The notes under the pieces were generated by a model. That model searched no databases and was not told the DNA's origin. It saw only the letters and a list, made by a program, of their open reading frames with translations. From NCBI RefSeq assembly GCF_041956535.1, contig NW_027192209.1, positions 260,092 through 324,091 on the forward strand: a stretch of 64,000 bases of DNA. The letters run 5' to 3'. The position numbers and the translations under genes were made by a program. The DNA is from Calcarisporiella thermophila CBS 279.70 (Eukaryota; Calcarisporiellomycota). Below are positions 21,757-33,100 of this stretch, one piece after another. How positions within the stretch are numbered: position 1 is the first letter of the stretch; each line of letters starts with the position of its first letter.

Positions 21757-23627
21757 GGGATCTCGAGACTCGAAAGGACTGCTTAAAAACGGGACAATGA
21801 GCCTCTTCATTAGACCGGTGGCTGAATGTAAGTTGAGGGCAACCATTCACGCATCCAGGACATTTTATTGCATGAGCAGAACAAAATTAATGTGATATAA
21901 GATTCGGGGGGTTTTTGTCTGATTCGTCGCTGCGCAGTAGAGAAGGCCGAAGTTACTGCGACCCCCACGCAGAGCAAGCTCGGTTGCTCAGCAGCATTGG
22001 CCTTGCGCGTGGGAGGGGGATTGGGCCTCCGGCCCTACGGCCACGGGATGAGGAGGGCGAGGGGGAGGAGGGGCCGAGCCCGTGGCCACGCAATCTGACA
22101 AGGCATGCAGAGCAGATGCGCGCGGGAGGGCGGCGGGGCCAGCAGGGCAAGGGAGGGGGGGGGGGCTTGCAAGCATTTAAGAATGCATCGCGGGGAGCTT
22201 CTTAAATCCGCGAACGCTGCGTTTAGAGTTTTTCCCTCTGTTGTAACACACCGGTTTCAATAAGAAAGAGCAGGCCCAAGAAGGTTTAACCTTTTTGTTC
22301 TCAGGAAGAGAAACACGGAGAGCAGCAGCGAGGACTGGCCAAGGCCGGTAGCCACACGTGATGGGATGGCCTGCTGCCACACTTGGAGCAATTTCAATTT
22401 TTTCTCAGCTCCCGCTAAATGACTAGGGTCGGATCGCCTTGGAGTATTTCCTCTTCGCTTATTCTCGAGCTCAGCAACCGATTTTCCCTTGCTGCTCTCG
22501 CCCCTCGTGCTGGCCCCCTCCCTGCCCCATCCGCTGCGCGCCCCCCCGCTCGCTCTCCACTTCCCCCCTCGCACCTGACTTTCCACGCATCGCCTGACGG
22601 CTCCCTCCCTCCGCTCTCTCTCGTTTGCTCGGATTTTCCCCTCCTGCAATCTTTCGAGATTCCAGGCGAAGCCCCCCCCTCCGCTTTCCCCTCCCCTCCC
22701 CCCTCTCTGGTTGGCTTGATTATCCTCCCGTGACAAAAACAAAAGGCGAGGCTTGCTAGGCGCCCTAGGTAAGCTTTCTTTGATTTTCTTTTGATTTTCC
22801 CCTTCGATGTGGGCTGCGGAATCCGGTGCTTTCCTCCCATTGAAGGCGGAATGCCCATTTCTGCATGTTGATTTACTGCCGCTTAAGGACCATTGACGCT
22901 GATCTTTTGCCTTCTTCTCCATTTATATAATCTCTCGCGATTCCCATCTTTCGTGGCTTTGATCTTCGTCATTTCCCATGGTGTTTCCACCCCTTCACTC
23001 CTGCTCCAAAATCCCAGCCATCAAGAACTCTTTCTATAGACGTAGTTATATATATATAGTATTCTCCTTAGATTGGAATTCCTTTTCCTTTCCCCCCCTC
23101 TTATTTCTTATACATTGGCAGTGTTTTTTATTTAGTCTATAGATTCCGTTTAACGTGCAGTTCTTACTGTACCATTTGTGTCTTTTTTTTAACTTCTCTA
23201 TTGCTCTTTTTCTTATTCTAATCCTAATCTGCCCCTGAGAATCGACTCAGACCCATTGCCTACATCGACATCAAGGTGAGTGACAATGTGGTTTTGGGAT
23301 GAGCTTCTTTTTTATTCACCGTGCGTATCTCTCATAACGAATAGTTATCGAATCCTAAAGGTTATGCTTGAGGTGAATTGTCTTTTTATTTCTATTGTGT
23401 CGCGCAGAGATACCTCGTAGTGTTTTCCCGCTGACCTATTTGTTACCCAATTTTAATTCATAGAAGCATCAGCAGCAACAAGACCAACAGAGGCAGCCGT
23501 TGCAACAGCATAATAGCAGCGTGTCGCAAGGGGATTCTATCTGGATTGGTGTAATTATGACCTGCAGCTCCTTCCAAGAACTATAATAACACATCCTGTC
23601 TTCTTACTGCAGGGACCCCAGCCAAAC
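21757..23627. other. Divergent promoter region and spliced 5' leader of PSP1
   Basis: About 1.9 kb. From 21900 to 22750 it is G+C-rich and CpG-rich with long pyrimidine runs (for example 22500-22700), resembling a promoter CpG-rich block. A TATA-like TTTATATAATC lies at about 22921. A leader intron reads GTGAGT at 23276 to ATAG at 23463, and a second 23551-23612. The joined leader stays open in frame with PSP1 for about 45 codons (Gln-rich QQQQDQQRQ) but contains no ATG. An ATG in good context at 22978 could start a further upstream exon. Confidence 0.5.
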
Positions 23628-25719
23628 ATGAAATCTATCGGGGCAGAGCCTCCTCTTCCTGAAAGTACACAGATACTCTCGGCCTCTCCACGGACGCCCC
23701 TCGGGGGAGCGTTTGATTTCCCGCCCGATGGCAACTGGCGGGTGGTTGGCAGCCCTTCGCGGAGATTGAGCCTCCAGCCTCCCCAAGAGGCGGACGAGCT
23801 TCGCTCGGCAGCGATGGAGGGAGGCGTCGGCGACGAAGGCTATACGATGCTGAATCGCGCCTCCAACCTTCCGGTGGGTAGCCTCTCCGAGACATCCGAC
23901 ATCAACGTCTCCTCCTCTGCAGTGGCTCCAAAGCCGGCCCGCTATGCCCTCTCGGGCGGCCTGGATGGCGCCGGATCCCGGTGGCCGAGCATGCCTTGGG
24001 GCTCGTCCGGGATCGACCCCCAAAATACCACGTGGGGGGACCCGGCCAAACGCGGCATGGCCGGTGGCCCTCTCTCCCCGGCCCTCGAGATGGGCGCCGG
24101 CGCTAACGATTTCCCCCCCACGACCATGGACCCACACCGGTATTTCCGCCAACATCGCAGCCTCTCCCTCTCCTCCGCACAACAAGGCGACTATCTCGGC
24201 GGATTGGAGCCCAGCTCCTATTCTCGCTCCAGCTATCGTCAGCCGCTTCCGGCCATGGAGGAGGAGGAAGACGACGACGAGGTGCCGCAGTCTCCGTACG
24301 AACTGCCAAAATCGCGACTGCGCTCCAAATCTTCCGCCGCCGCCTACGGGATCGCGCTCCCGTCGCATGATTACTATGGGGAGGAGGCGATACCCGGCCT
24401 GTCCTCTTCCTACAGGCAAGAGGGCCTACCCAGCATCTGGAACCGGCTCCCCCCAGGGGGCCTGGGCCGCCGATCCTCCATCGGCGGGTATCACCCTTCC
24501 TCGCCAGGCTCCTTCTGGGAGCCCACCACCCCCCTTTCCCCCGCCTCCTCCACCGCCGCCGCTGCCGCCGCCTCCTATTTCCCCTCATCGCTAGCCGAAA
24601 GAGAGCGGCTGGATCGGATGCGCACCCAGCGCAGATATTCGCTCGCCCCCGCTCCCACCTACCACGACAACGCTTTCCTGGAGGGCGATGAGGATCTTCG
24701 CACACTGAGCCGGTAAGAAGGGTTGATCTGTCCTGCTTTCCCATTATTGACGCACACTCTCCCCCCCTCCCCCCCCCTCCCTCCACTAGCTCCTTCGATC
24801 CCGATTATCTGCATCTTCGCCGCCACTCTGTTGCGGGTCCCGCATTAGCACCTGGTCCAAATCAAGCCGCGAATCTCCTCCCAGAAGCGCTGGATTCGCT
24901 TATTCTGGACGAGACTCAACGGGTGGTCACCCCTTCGGCGGCGCGCCTCCCCGGCGATCCCACTCGCTCGGCTCTAGTCATGGGCCCGTCCTCAATGGGT
25001 GACAGCGGGCGTGACGCCTCCCTGGAGCGCACGAATGAGCCCCTACAAGACCTGGGCAAGGGCACGCCCCTCCACGCGTTGGCGCCGCGAGATCGCGTAT
25101 ACGTCGTGGAGTTTAAAGCTGGTCGAACCGACTTTTATTATGTGCCCGAGGGAAGCATGATCGAGGTTCGAATCGGCGACTTGGTGATCGTGGAGGCGGA
25201 CCGTGGCCAGGATCTGGGGAAGGTGACGACGGATGCGCTTACTCCTCCCCAGGTTCGACAGATTCACCAACAACAGCAGCCCGCACCCGAGCCCGTGTCC
25301 GCCGATATGGCTGGCTCGGGGGGAGCGGCTCGGCAACGGGAGGTGCGACCGAAGAAAATCTATCGATTGGCGGATCCGAACGAAGTCACCATGCTCATGT
25401 CGAAGCAGCAGGACGAAGCCAAGGCGATGGCGCTGTGCCAAACAAAAGTGCGCCAAAAAAATTTACCCATGGAGGTGGTCGATGCAGAGTATCAATGGTA
25501 GGTTCCGCTAAGCTCCGCTCTCTACGACCCCGGAGGCCTAACGCCTACCCCCCCCCCCCCTCCCTCTGACCTGCTCTCTATAGGGATCGCCGCAAGCTGA
25601 CTTTCTATTTCGTTGCGGACCGTCGCATTGATTTCCGGGAGCTTGTGCGTGAATTATTTAAGGTGTACAAGACCAGGATATGGATGTGCGCAACGACGAT
25701 GCAGGCGAAAAAGAAGTAA
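23628..25719 (+). CDS. PSP1: PSP1 C-terminal domain protein
   Basis: Named for the yeast suppressor of DNA polymerase mutations; the molecular role is not well defined. Three coding exons, with introns at about 24714-24789 and 25499-25583. The first ~360 residues are low-complexity, Ser/Pro/Gly-rich with a short acidic run ([17 protein letters not shown]) and an Ala run. The conserved C-terminal part begins at [20 protein letters not shown] and [15 protein letters not shown], continues with [14 protein letters not shown] and [20 protein letters not shown], and closes with [20 protein letters not shown] before [13 protein letters not shown]. This block is diagnostic of the PSP1 domain. The start is the first ATG in the spliced leader, but upstream frame is open (see leader entry), so the N-terminus is uncertain. 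Confidence 0.85.
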
Positions 25720-26230
25720 CCCAACCATACAGAATATAAAATTTCGCGTATTTTCAAAGATTGGCGGCTGTAATGTTTTTTTTCTTTCTTTCTGTAGCCT
25801 TTTTTTTCCCTTTCTTCTCCTTCTATTATTTTAAATGGTGAGACTTCTCCCCCTTCCCTGCTTGCCTTCTGAGCTTTTATTTTCTCTAGCTTATTTTTTT
25901 TTTTCCTTTTACGATTTATATAAAGCTATATAAAAGTTATTATGATGGGGAGGTTGATGCTTTTTATTCTTTTTCTTTTTCTTTTTTCACTCTAGGTTTT
26001 TTTTTCTCCAGGAAGATGGACTATAATTTTTTTTTCTCTCTCCCCTTTTTATACATATTGCTATTGTTATCATTATCATTATTTTATTTTTTTTCTCTCT
26101 TTGGTTTTCCGCAGAGAGAAGACGAGAGAGAGAAGAGTAGAAGAGGAAAAAAAAAACATATTGTATGTAAAAAAGGGAATAAAAGAAAAAAAAATTCTTG
26201 CTCTAAGTATTTTTTACACCCGACAATAAT
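25720..26230. other. Intergenic, convergent 3' ends, poly-T/poly-A rich
   Basis: About 510 bp between the PSP1 and HIS4 stops. T-rich through about 26100, then A-rich (25790-26200), with AGAGAGA and polyadenylation-like AATAAAA sequences. No gene. Confidence 0.6.
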
Positions 26231-28833
26231 TTATTTCCGGAGGTCCTCCAATCGCACTGCTACGGCATTCCGATGGGCATCCAACCCCTCGACCTCTGCT
26301 AACCGCATCACGGTGTCGCCCAAGTTCAAGAGTCCTTCCGCACTTAGCTGCTGTGATGTAATATGCTTCACAAACGTGTGGGTGTTGACGCCCGAGTACA
26401 TTCTCGCGTACCCATAGGTCGGGAGCGTATGGTTGGTGCCGCTGGCGTAGTCCCCGCAACTCTCCGGAGAGTAAGGCCCCACGAACACACTTCCGGCATT
26501 GTCGATCTTGGGCAAGAGGGATTCGGCATTGGCCACATGCAAGATGAGATGCTCCGGCGCATAAGCATTCGAAAACTGGACGGCCTCGTCGATGTTCTGG
26601 ACGCAGAGCGTGTAGCTCTTCGCAATGGATTGGCGCACAATTTCCACACGAGGCAATCGCAACGCCTGTTCATGCACCTCATCCTCAATCGCGGCAAGCT
26701 GACCAGCATCCAGCCCGACCGCGATCAAGACCACTTGGGAATCGACTCCGTGCTCGGCTTGCGACAACAAATCGGACGCAACATACTTCGGCACCGCGGT
26801 CGCATCCGCCACAACCAACACCTCCGAGGGCCCCGCCGGCATGTCAATCGCTACCAAGCTCTCGCTGTCTGTCTGGGTTAACATCTTCGCCGCGGTCACG
26901 TACTGATTGCCCGGTCCACAGATCTTGTCCACCTTGGGCACGCTCTCCGTCCCGTAGGCCATGGCCGCCACCGCTTGCGCCCCGCCCGCAAGTAGAACCG
27001 TGCTTGCACCCACTTTGTGCGCGACATAGAGCACCTCAGGCGCGACGGTGCCCTGCTTCGACGGCGGGGTTGCAATCACTATCTCCTTGCATCCGGCCAC
27101 CCGGGCAGGCACCCCCAGCATAATCGTCGACGACGGGAGCACCGCAGTTCCACCAGGGACGTACAGCCCCACCCTTTCGATCGGCCGGACGAACCGGGTG
27201 CACACCACCCCTGGCATGGTTTCCACCACCATCGGCTCCTTCTCCAGCTGAGCCTCGTGGAACTTCCACACATTTTCATACGCTTGGTCTATTGCGTCGC
27301 GGGTCTCCTGCGGGAGCTCCATCATCCGGGGATCAAACGGCGCACGAAGCACCGGGGAGTCCAAGCGGACCCCATCGAACTTCGCCGTCAAATCCAGAAG
27401 GGCTGCATCGCCTCGAGACCGAACCTCTTGAATAATCGGCGTGACCCGAGACATGATCTCGCCCGCCTGGATAATGGGCCGCTTAAGGAGAGCGGCACGT
27501 TGCTCTGCGCCAATCTCACCCACCCGGTACACACGCATAGCAATTCGATCACTCCTGGCCGGTGTAGGGATGGGGGCGGGGCTCTGAGCGGCAGGTTTGG
27601 CCTCGGTGGCCGCTTCGGTTTTCTCCACCACCTTTTGCCATTTTTCCTTCGCGTTTCCGGGTCGCCGGGTGATCTTCCTTGCTTTCGCATCGAGTCTCTG
27701 CTCGACATCATCGAGGGTGAGCCCTGCGCTCACCACTTTGGTCATCGCGAAATAAAGCAAATCGGCCGCCTCCCACGCGATTTCCTCTTTGGTTTTTGCT
27801 TCGCACAACTCCTCCGCCTCCTCCATGATCTTAGCGCGCAAGAGTGAAGGATCGCTGAAGAGCCGGGAAGTGTAGGAGCCAGCGGGGGCCGACTGGCGGC
27901 GCGACAGAAGCGTCTGCTCCAACGCAGAGAGCCCGCGATCGGTGCTGAAGCAACTGCGTGTGTTCAAATGGCAAAAACCTATGACCATGGACGAGTTGAA
28001 TTCAGTATGCATTCAACCCTTGCTCTACTCTAATGGACCCTACCTTGTCCGGCCTGCTTAACTGTGAACTTGAGCGCATCTCGATCGCAGTCCAATGTCA
28101 CCCGCACTAGTTGCTGGGTAGCCCCGGAGGTCGCACCCTTATACCAGAGTCCATGCTTGCGCGATTGGTACACTCCCGTGCCGGTGCGCAGAGCCTCCGA
28201 CAGGCTCTCCGCTGAAGAGTATACCAGACCGAGGCAAACATTGCGTTCATCCGTGACCACCGTTGCGAAGAGGCCATCAGGACGGTCGGTCGTGGCTGAC
28301 GCGAGATAGGCACGTGCAATGTTGATTTTATGGGGCTCGGGCTGGAGTGAAGTAGTGAGACGATCGGCCGCGACAAGGACATCGATATTATCTCTGTCCA
28401 GTGCTGTTATCTTTTCAACGGAGATCTCCTCGACATTGCCTAGCACCACGCGCAGCTCTCCGCCACACGGTAAAAGCCCCGCCTCCTTCGACAATGCTGC
28501 AATGTCTCTTGCCGTATCCTCATCCCCCTCAACTATAACGACCGATACCTTCTCGATCACTATAGCTGCCTCTTTTACGCTCCCAACCAACACTGCTAAT
28601 CTGTCGATTGGAATGTCATCACATTCGCTGGCGATCTGCGCATCGACGACGATTTTCGCCGCTCCCTGGTCGAGAAGCTCGATGGCTTCATCGATGGAAT
28701 TGGCAGGCAGCCAGTATGAAGTGGTGGGTGAGAAGGAGGGTGAGGTGGGGAGGGACTCCAAGAAAAGATCACCTAGATATGAAAGTGAGGCGAGAATGTC
28801 GCTCTGAGAGGGGTTGACTTTGGGAATAAACAT
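26231..28833 (-). CDS. HIS4: Trifunctional histidine biosynthesis enzyme
   Basis: One polypeptide catalysing steps 2, 3 and 9-10 of histidine synthesis: phosphoribosyl-ATP pyrophosphohydrolase, phosphoribosyl-AMP cyclohydrolase and histidinol dehydrogenase. Start ATG at 28833 (MFIPKVNPSQSDILASLSYL), stop at 26231. One GT-AG intron at about 27972-28040 joins KQAGQ|GFCHLNTRSCFST. The cyclohydrolase part has GATSGATQQLVRVTLDCD and the CHLNTRSC zinc motif. The pyrophosphohydrolase helix motif is IMEEAEELCEAKTKEEIAWE with AADLLYF. The dehydrogenase domain includes GLYVPGGTAVLPSSTIM, KICGPGNQYVTAAK, DMPAGPSEVLV, HGVDSQVVLI and APEHLILH. Domain order and length fit other fungal His4 proteins. No Gcn4-type TGACTCA was found in the 260-bp upstream spacer. 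Confidence 0.97.
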
Positions 28834-29096
28834 AATGGTATGGGGGTCTTAGATTTTGGAGGAAGGGGGACGGCCCTTATGCTGGATGCAAAATATGGCC
28901 CAAAAATGAAAACACTTAAAATCCTCTTATTTTTTTGTGTGTCATTATTGATCGAAATGCACTTCCCACCCCACCCCTATCTCAATAACCTAACCTACTG
29001 GATCATGATTCCTCTTCAGAGCCTCTTTTCCTTTTCCTTGCTGTACATCCTCAAAAAAATAAAAAATAGTTTCGATTTTCTCTGCTCACCGTGCAA

Positions 29097-30120
29097 ATGG
29101 CCAGTACACAAGTGCAAGCAACAGAAGCATCAGAGCAGATCCAGAATATGCCAGCGGGCACCATCCCGCGTGCCGACTGGACGGAAGATGAGACCCAGGC
29201 GATGGTAAACTTGCGATTAGAAATGGATTCGCGTTTTCAGAGCCAAAAACGACCCCGACCGCTGTGGGAAGAGCTGTCGCGGCGATTGGGAGAGATGGGT
29301 GAGTTAATCAGTAGAGATGAGGGCATTGATGAAATGGGAGCGAATGACCATTGATGAACGTTTTCTTTATTGTATGACCCTTTCCATCAGGATATCACAA
29401 GACTGCCGATCAATGCTGGGTCAAATTCAAGAACATGCGTGCAAGACGGGTAATTGACGAATACCCATGACCCCTGTATAGAAAAACCCATTCACGGTTG
29501 CCTTTGGCCCCTTCTTTTTCTTTGCGTAGACCCTTCCTGAAGAGCTCCAAATCTCGACTCCTAACCATGGAGCCACCTTTGTCGTCGAGCGTCCCTATAA
29601 CTCCAAGAATAATCGCATATCCATCGGGCATACTACTGGCGATATGATAATCGAAGACGGGCAGGGCGGCGAGACCCTTGCAACTGCTACTCTAAATACC
29701 GCTGGCAACGACACTACTCCAGTTTCGGCATCCCATCCCTCGAGACTTGACAATCTTGCGCTTTCTCAGCCCCCGCTGTTCAACCACTCAAATCTGGGGC
29801 ACCACCTATTTGGCTCACCCGTCGGAGGAGGCAGTAGTCTAGGAGGAGGGGCCGAGGCAGCTAGCGGAGACGTGGTGAAGCTGTTGCGGAAAATTGCCAA
29901 GGCGGTGCGCAAAGAGAGCAAGAAGCAGCGACGCATGGCCAATAAGCAGAACAAACTCATACAAGAGTACTTAACGTCGGCACAGGAGAATCGGCGGCTG
30001 CTTGAGATATTGGTGGAGAACTCCAAGGCAACTTACGGCCTGCTACAAAACACCCAGTGTAATAACGGACATGATAAGAATCGGAAGGAAAATAGCAATG
30101 AGATTGAGAATGCGAGCTAA
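29097..30120 (+). CDS. Myb/SANT-like (trihelix) DNA-binding protein
   Basis: Likely transcription factor. Three exons; introns 29297-29391 (approximately) and about 29452-29529, both GT-AG. The ATG at 29097 begins MASTQVQATEASEQIQ. Residues about 22-85 form a Myb_DNA-bind_4 type domain: DWTEDETQAMVNLRLEMDSR, RPLWEELSRRLGEMG and YHKTADQCWVKFKNM, with the spaced Trp residues of SANT/trihelix domains. The middle is polar, and the C-terminus has a basic helical region (DVVKLLRKIAKAVRKESKKQ) followed by a probable coiled coil (EYLTSAQENRRLLEILVENS), the usual dimerisation layout. It is divergent from HIS4 with 263 bp between start codons. Target genes are unknown. Confidence 0.75.
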
Positions 30121-31075
30121 AAGTCTTTCATCTTGTATTTATATCCTTTTACTTGCAACTTGATCTAATATTTTTCTTTTTTTTCCTGGTGTATAGTTTT
30201 TATTCTTTTTTTCTTCTTTTTCTTCTACTTCTACTTCTTCTCCTTCACCTTTTTTCCCTCTCTCCCTTTTTCCTTCTATTCAGTACAACCCTGTTCATTT
30301 GCCTTTTCTTCTGTTCTTTTTCTCCTACCTCCAAGTTTTGTTGTACCTCGGTCAAAATGAATGATTAATGTTTTCTTTTTTTTTTTAAACGAGAGCCACA
30401 CACGTGTGTTGAATGGTTTCCAAGCTTCCACAACCTTCAATTCATGTCTTGCAAAGGAGCCAAAAGGTACTCGGTGCCTCGTCCAGGGCCCTGGAGTTAA
30501 GTTAGCACGGCGCGGTTTTACTCGTTCGGGCAAAAATGATACGCTTGGCACCTCAATAAGGGGGCATTATTCTAGCAAGGCACTGGCGATCTGTTGCTTA
30601 TCGTAATTTTTGGCTTCCGAATAATTCGATTTGGACAGGGTATTGTGTTAAGGTCGGTTGATGCTGAAGTTGCACTGGAGGAATCAATAAAGCGAGGGCA
30701 AGCTCAATTCGTGCTGGGCAATAGGCTTGTCAAAATGATTTCTATTTTTATTGCCGTGCACTAGGAAAATGGTAAGGGCACAGACCGCAAATTTTAATTG
30801 TTTCAGAGTGATAAATACAAATTACTGAGAAATGTTGTTCAAGGTATTTAAACTGAAGCCATAAAGCAACGTCCGGCCCTCTCAAAGCTACCCTTTCTAC
30901 TGCTCTCTCTCTCTATCTTTCTTTCTCTCTCTCTCCATTCCTTTTTCTCACCCATAACACTCTTTACTACTTTCTAATTCTTTGACTCTCGTTAGCAGTT
31001 TTTCTTTCAAAGAACAACCGCCACCCAACCCTAATTCATATCTAGTTACTAATACTCACCTAATCACACTCGAGA
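30121..31075. other. Intergenic, pyrimidine-rich
   Basis: About 950 bp. T/C-rich from 30170 to 30330, mixed 30390-30880, then a CT-repeat tract (30900-30945) just upstream of the secreted-protein gene, typical of a strongly expressed fungal promoter. An ATATCCTTTT string at 30141 lies downstream of a stop codon. No gene or RNA recognised. Confidence 0.5.
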
Positions 31076-32206
31076 ATGCGCCCGCTTTCCCTCGTTCTCG
31101 CCCTCTCCCTCGTCGCATCCAGCGCTCACGCCGCCCCTTCTGCGGGCAACAGCGGTCTTCTCGCCCAAGGCGCATCTCACGTTGCCATTGAGCCAGCTTC
31201 TTCACTTCACCACCTTGATCGCCGTACCTTCTGCAAGCGTACCGGTGACTGCAAGGAGGAGAAGCCACCCAAGAAGAAGAACAAGTGCAGGAGAAAGAAG
31301 AAGCCTGTGCCGGCTCCCTCGGGAACCCCTGTGAACGAGTCAGAAATCCCATCTCCCCCTAATAAGGTTAACCCGCAGACGACCATGCCCGTGGAATCGG
31401 AACCTCCGGCAAGCAGCACCGGAACCACGGAGCCTCCAAAGCAGGAAGCCACTCCGGCCCCACCTGCATCTTCAGTCCCCCCAAAGGAGGAAGAGAAGTC
31501 CACCTCACCTTCGAGCTCCAAGGCTGAGTCCACATCTACTCCCGCACCCACCTCCGCGCCTTCCTCTGCACCCGCATCGGCACCCACCTCTGCGCCCACC
31601 TCTGCCCCATCGGAAACCCCCAGCCAGGCCGAACCTAAAACTACAACCTCATGCTCAACCACAAAGGAGGAGCCCAAGCCCACTCCTTGCAACTGCGAGG
31701 ACGATGAAAAGAACGGTTTGAATATCGGAGTGGACCTCGGACTCAAAGGCGGCGTTGGAGGGGGGATGCTGCCCATCAACATTGATAAAGGAATGAACGT
31801 GGGCGTGAACCTTGGCGGAGGTGTGGGCATTAAAGGAAAAGGAGAGATGTCCGGAAAGATCGGAGACGGCATCGGAGGCAGCATCAGTGGGGGCGGCAAG
31901 GGCAGTATCTCTGGTAAAATGGATGGTAAAGTAGAGGGCGGCGCCCACGGGAGCGGAAACGGAGATGTATCTGGAAAGGTGGAGAAGACGGTTGGAGCCA
32001 GCGGGGGTGTTGGCGGCAGTGCCAACGGAGGAGCTTCCGGAAAGGTGGAAGAAAAGATCGCGGGCAGCGCTAAAGGGAGTGGCAACGGCGGTGTGTCTGG
32101 TCAGGTCGAGAAATCCATGGGAGCTTCCGGAGAGGCCAAAGGGTATGGTAGTGGGGACGTATCAGGGAAGGTTGAGAAGAAGATAAACGTGGGGGCTGGA
32201 AACTAG
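31076..32206 (+). CDS. Secreted low-complexity protein with Gly-rich repeats
   Basis: No known family recognised. A single exon of 376 residues. Signal peptide MRPLSLVLALSLVASSAHAA, then a possible pro-region ending in dibasic Kex2-like sites (LDRR, FCKR). A Lys/Cys-rich basic segment follows (KKKNKCRRKKK), then a long Pro/Ser/Thr/Ala stalk (SAPTSAPTSAPSETP) likely to be O-mannosylated. The C-terminal ~160 residues are Gly-rich with imperfect repeats of about 20-26 residues built on the core G-x-G-x-V-S-G-K-V-E-K followed by a Gly/Ala/Ser stretch. Repeat copies are visible at about 31960, 32035, 32090 and 32155. The layout resembles fungal cell-wall or adhesive proteins; function is not known. 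The CT-rich promoter suggests substantial expression. Confidence 0.75.
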   Translation: MRPLSLVLALSLVASSAHAAPSAGNSGLLAQGASHVAIEPASSLHHLDRRTFCKRTGDCKEEKPPKKKNKCRRKKKPVPAPSGTPVNESEIPSPPNKVNPQTTMPVESEPPASSTGTTEPPKQEATPAPPASSVPPKEEEKSTSPSSSKAESTSTPAPTSAPSSAPASAPTSAPTSAPSETPSQAEPKTTTSCSTTKEEPKPTPCNCEDDEKNGLNIGVDLGLKGGVGGGMLPINIDKGMNVGVNLGGGVGIKGKGEMSGKIGDGIGGSISGGGKGSISGKMDGKVEGGAHGSGNGDVSGKVEKTVGASGGVGGSANGGASGKVEEKIAGSAKGSGNGGVSGQVEKSMGASGEAKGYGSGDVSGKVEKKINVGAGN

Positions 32207-33100
32207 AGGAACGATGAAAGAAATCCGCCATAACCCAATCCACTCATTTTGTTTAATTGCAACGAGCCTTGTGATAGCGAATATCAAGCAGGCATATCGG
32301 CAACCTAATCCCTAGTACTATTTTTTTTTTCTCTTTTGTAATTCTCTCTCAAACTGAGAAATCCAACTCTATTTCTTCACAAATGCACCCTTCTCATGCC
32401 GGGTTCTCTTAAAGTACATTGTTTTATTTGAAACAATTGATAGCATTAATAAAAATATTTAGATCCCTTCTAATTCAACCACCTATTTAGAGTGCAAAAG
32501 GATCCTCATCATTACTCCATTCTGCATAAAATGTCTCACACTCAGCAGTCACATAGGTCCTAGGAAGAGCGCCCTAAATTAGAAATTTTGCGCCCAAGAT
32601 CGACTTTTTCATGCACGGTGGCTTAGAATGTTGGTCCCAGCTCGAGCACCAATCAGAAATTTCCGAATATTATTTTTATTCTTATCTCGATTTCTCCTCC
32701 TATTCTTTTTTTTTCTCCCACTACAAGCTCTATTCTATACATCATTGCAAACCCATTAGCGTATTTTCTCTTTTATTTTTTTTCTTTTTATTTTGCTTTT
32801 TTTTCTTCTTCTTCTTGTCTTTAGTTTATAGGGTGTTTTATTAATTCTTGTATTTATTATTGATAGGGTTATTTATTCTCCCCTTTTTCTTGTTTATTTC
32901 ATACTGATCATTTTCTATTTATCATCTTCGATCAAATTGATATACTTCTTTTTTGATCAGAAGCTTTTTTTCATCATTTTTATATTGACTGGAATGATTA
33001 ATTCACCTTCTTGTTTGAATTCTCTTTCTATCATTAATTTTGCTTCTCGTTAGTATATTCTGTTAGCTTTATATCCATATCCTAGTTTTATTTTATCTCG
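32207..33100. other. Intergenic, AT-rich
   Basis: About 890 bp of strongly T-rich sequence (32650-33100), which presumably holds the 3' end of the secreted-protein gene and the promoter/leader of the next gene. No gene, tRNA or long repeat recognised. Confidence 0.5.

Noticed and set aside
22257-22922. 221-codon minus frame in the PSP1/RSM1 promoter region
   Set aside because: Low-complexity Arg/Gly/Lys product from a pyrimidine-rich tract; no family signal or splice support.
27017-27847. 276-codon open frame antisense to HIS4
   Set aside because: Shadow frame of GC-rich coding sequence, with no start context or family signal.
30141-30150. Another ATATCCTTTT string as a second U12 donor
   Set aside because: It lies after the Myb/SANT stop codon with no exon to join; chance occurrence in T-rich DNA.
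31207-32085. 292-codon frame antisense to the secreted repeat protein
   Set aside because: Pro/Leu low-complexity mirror of the Gly-rich repeats; the sense frame has a signal peptide and a normal stop.
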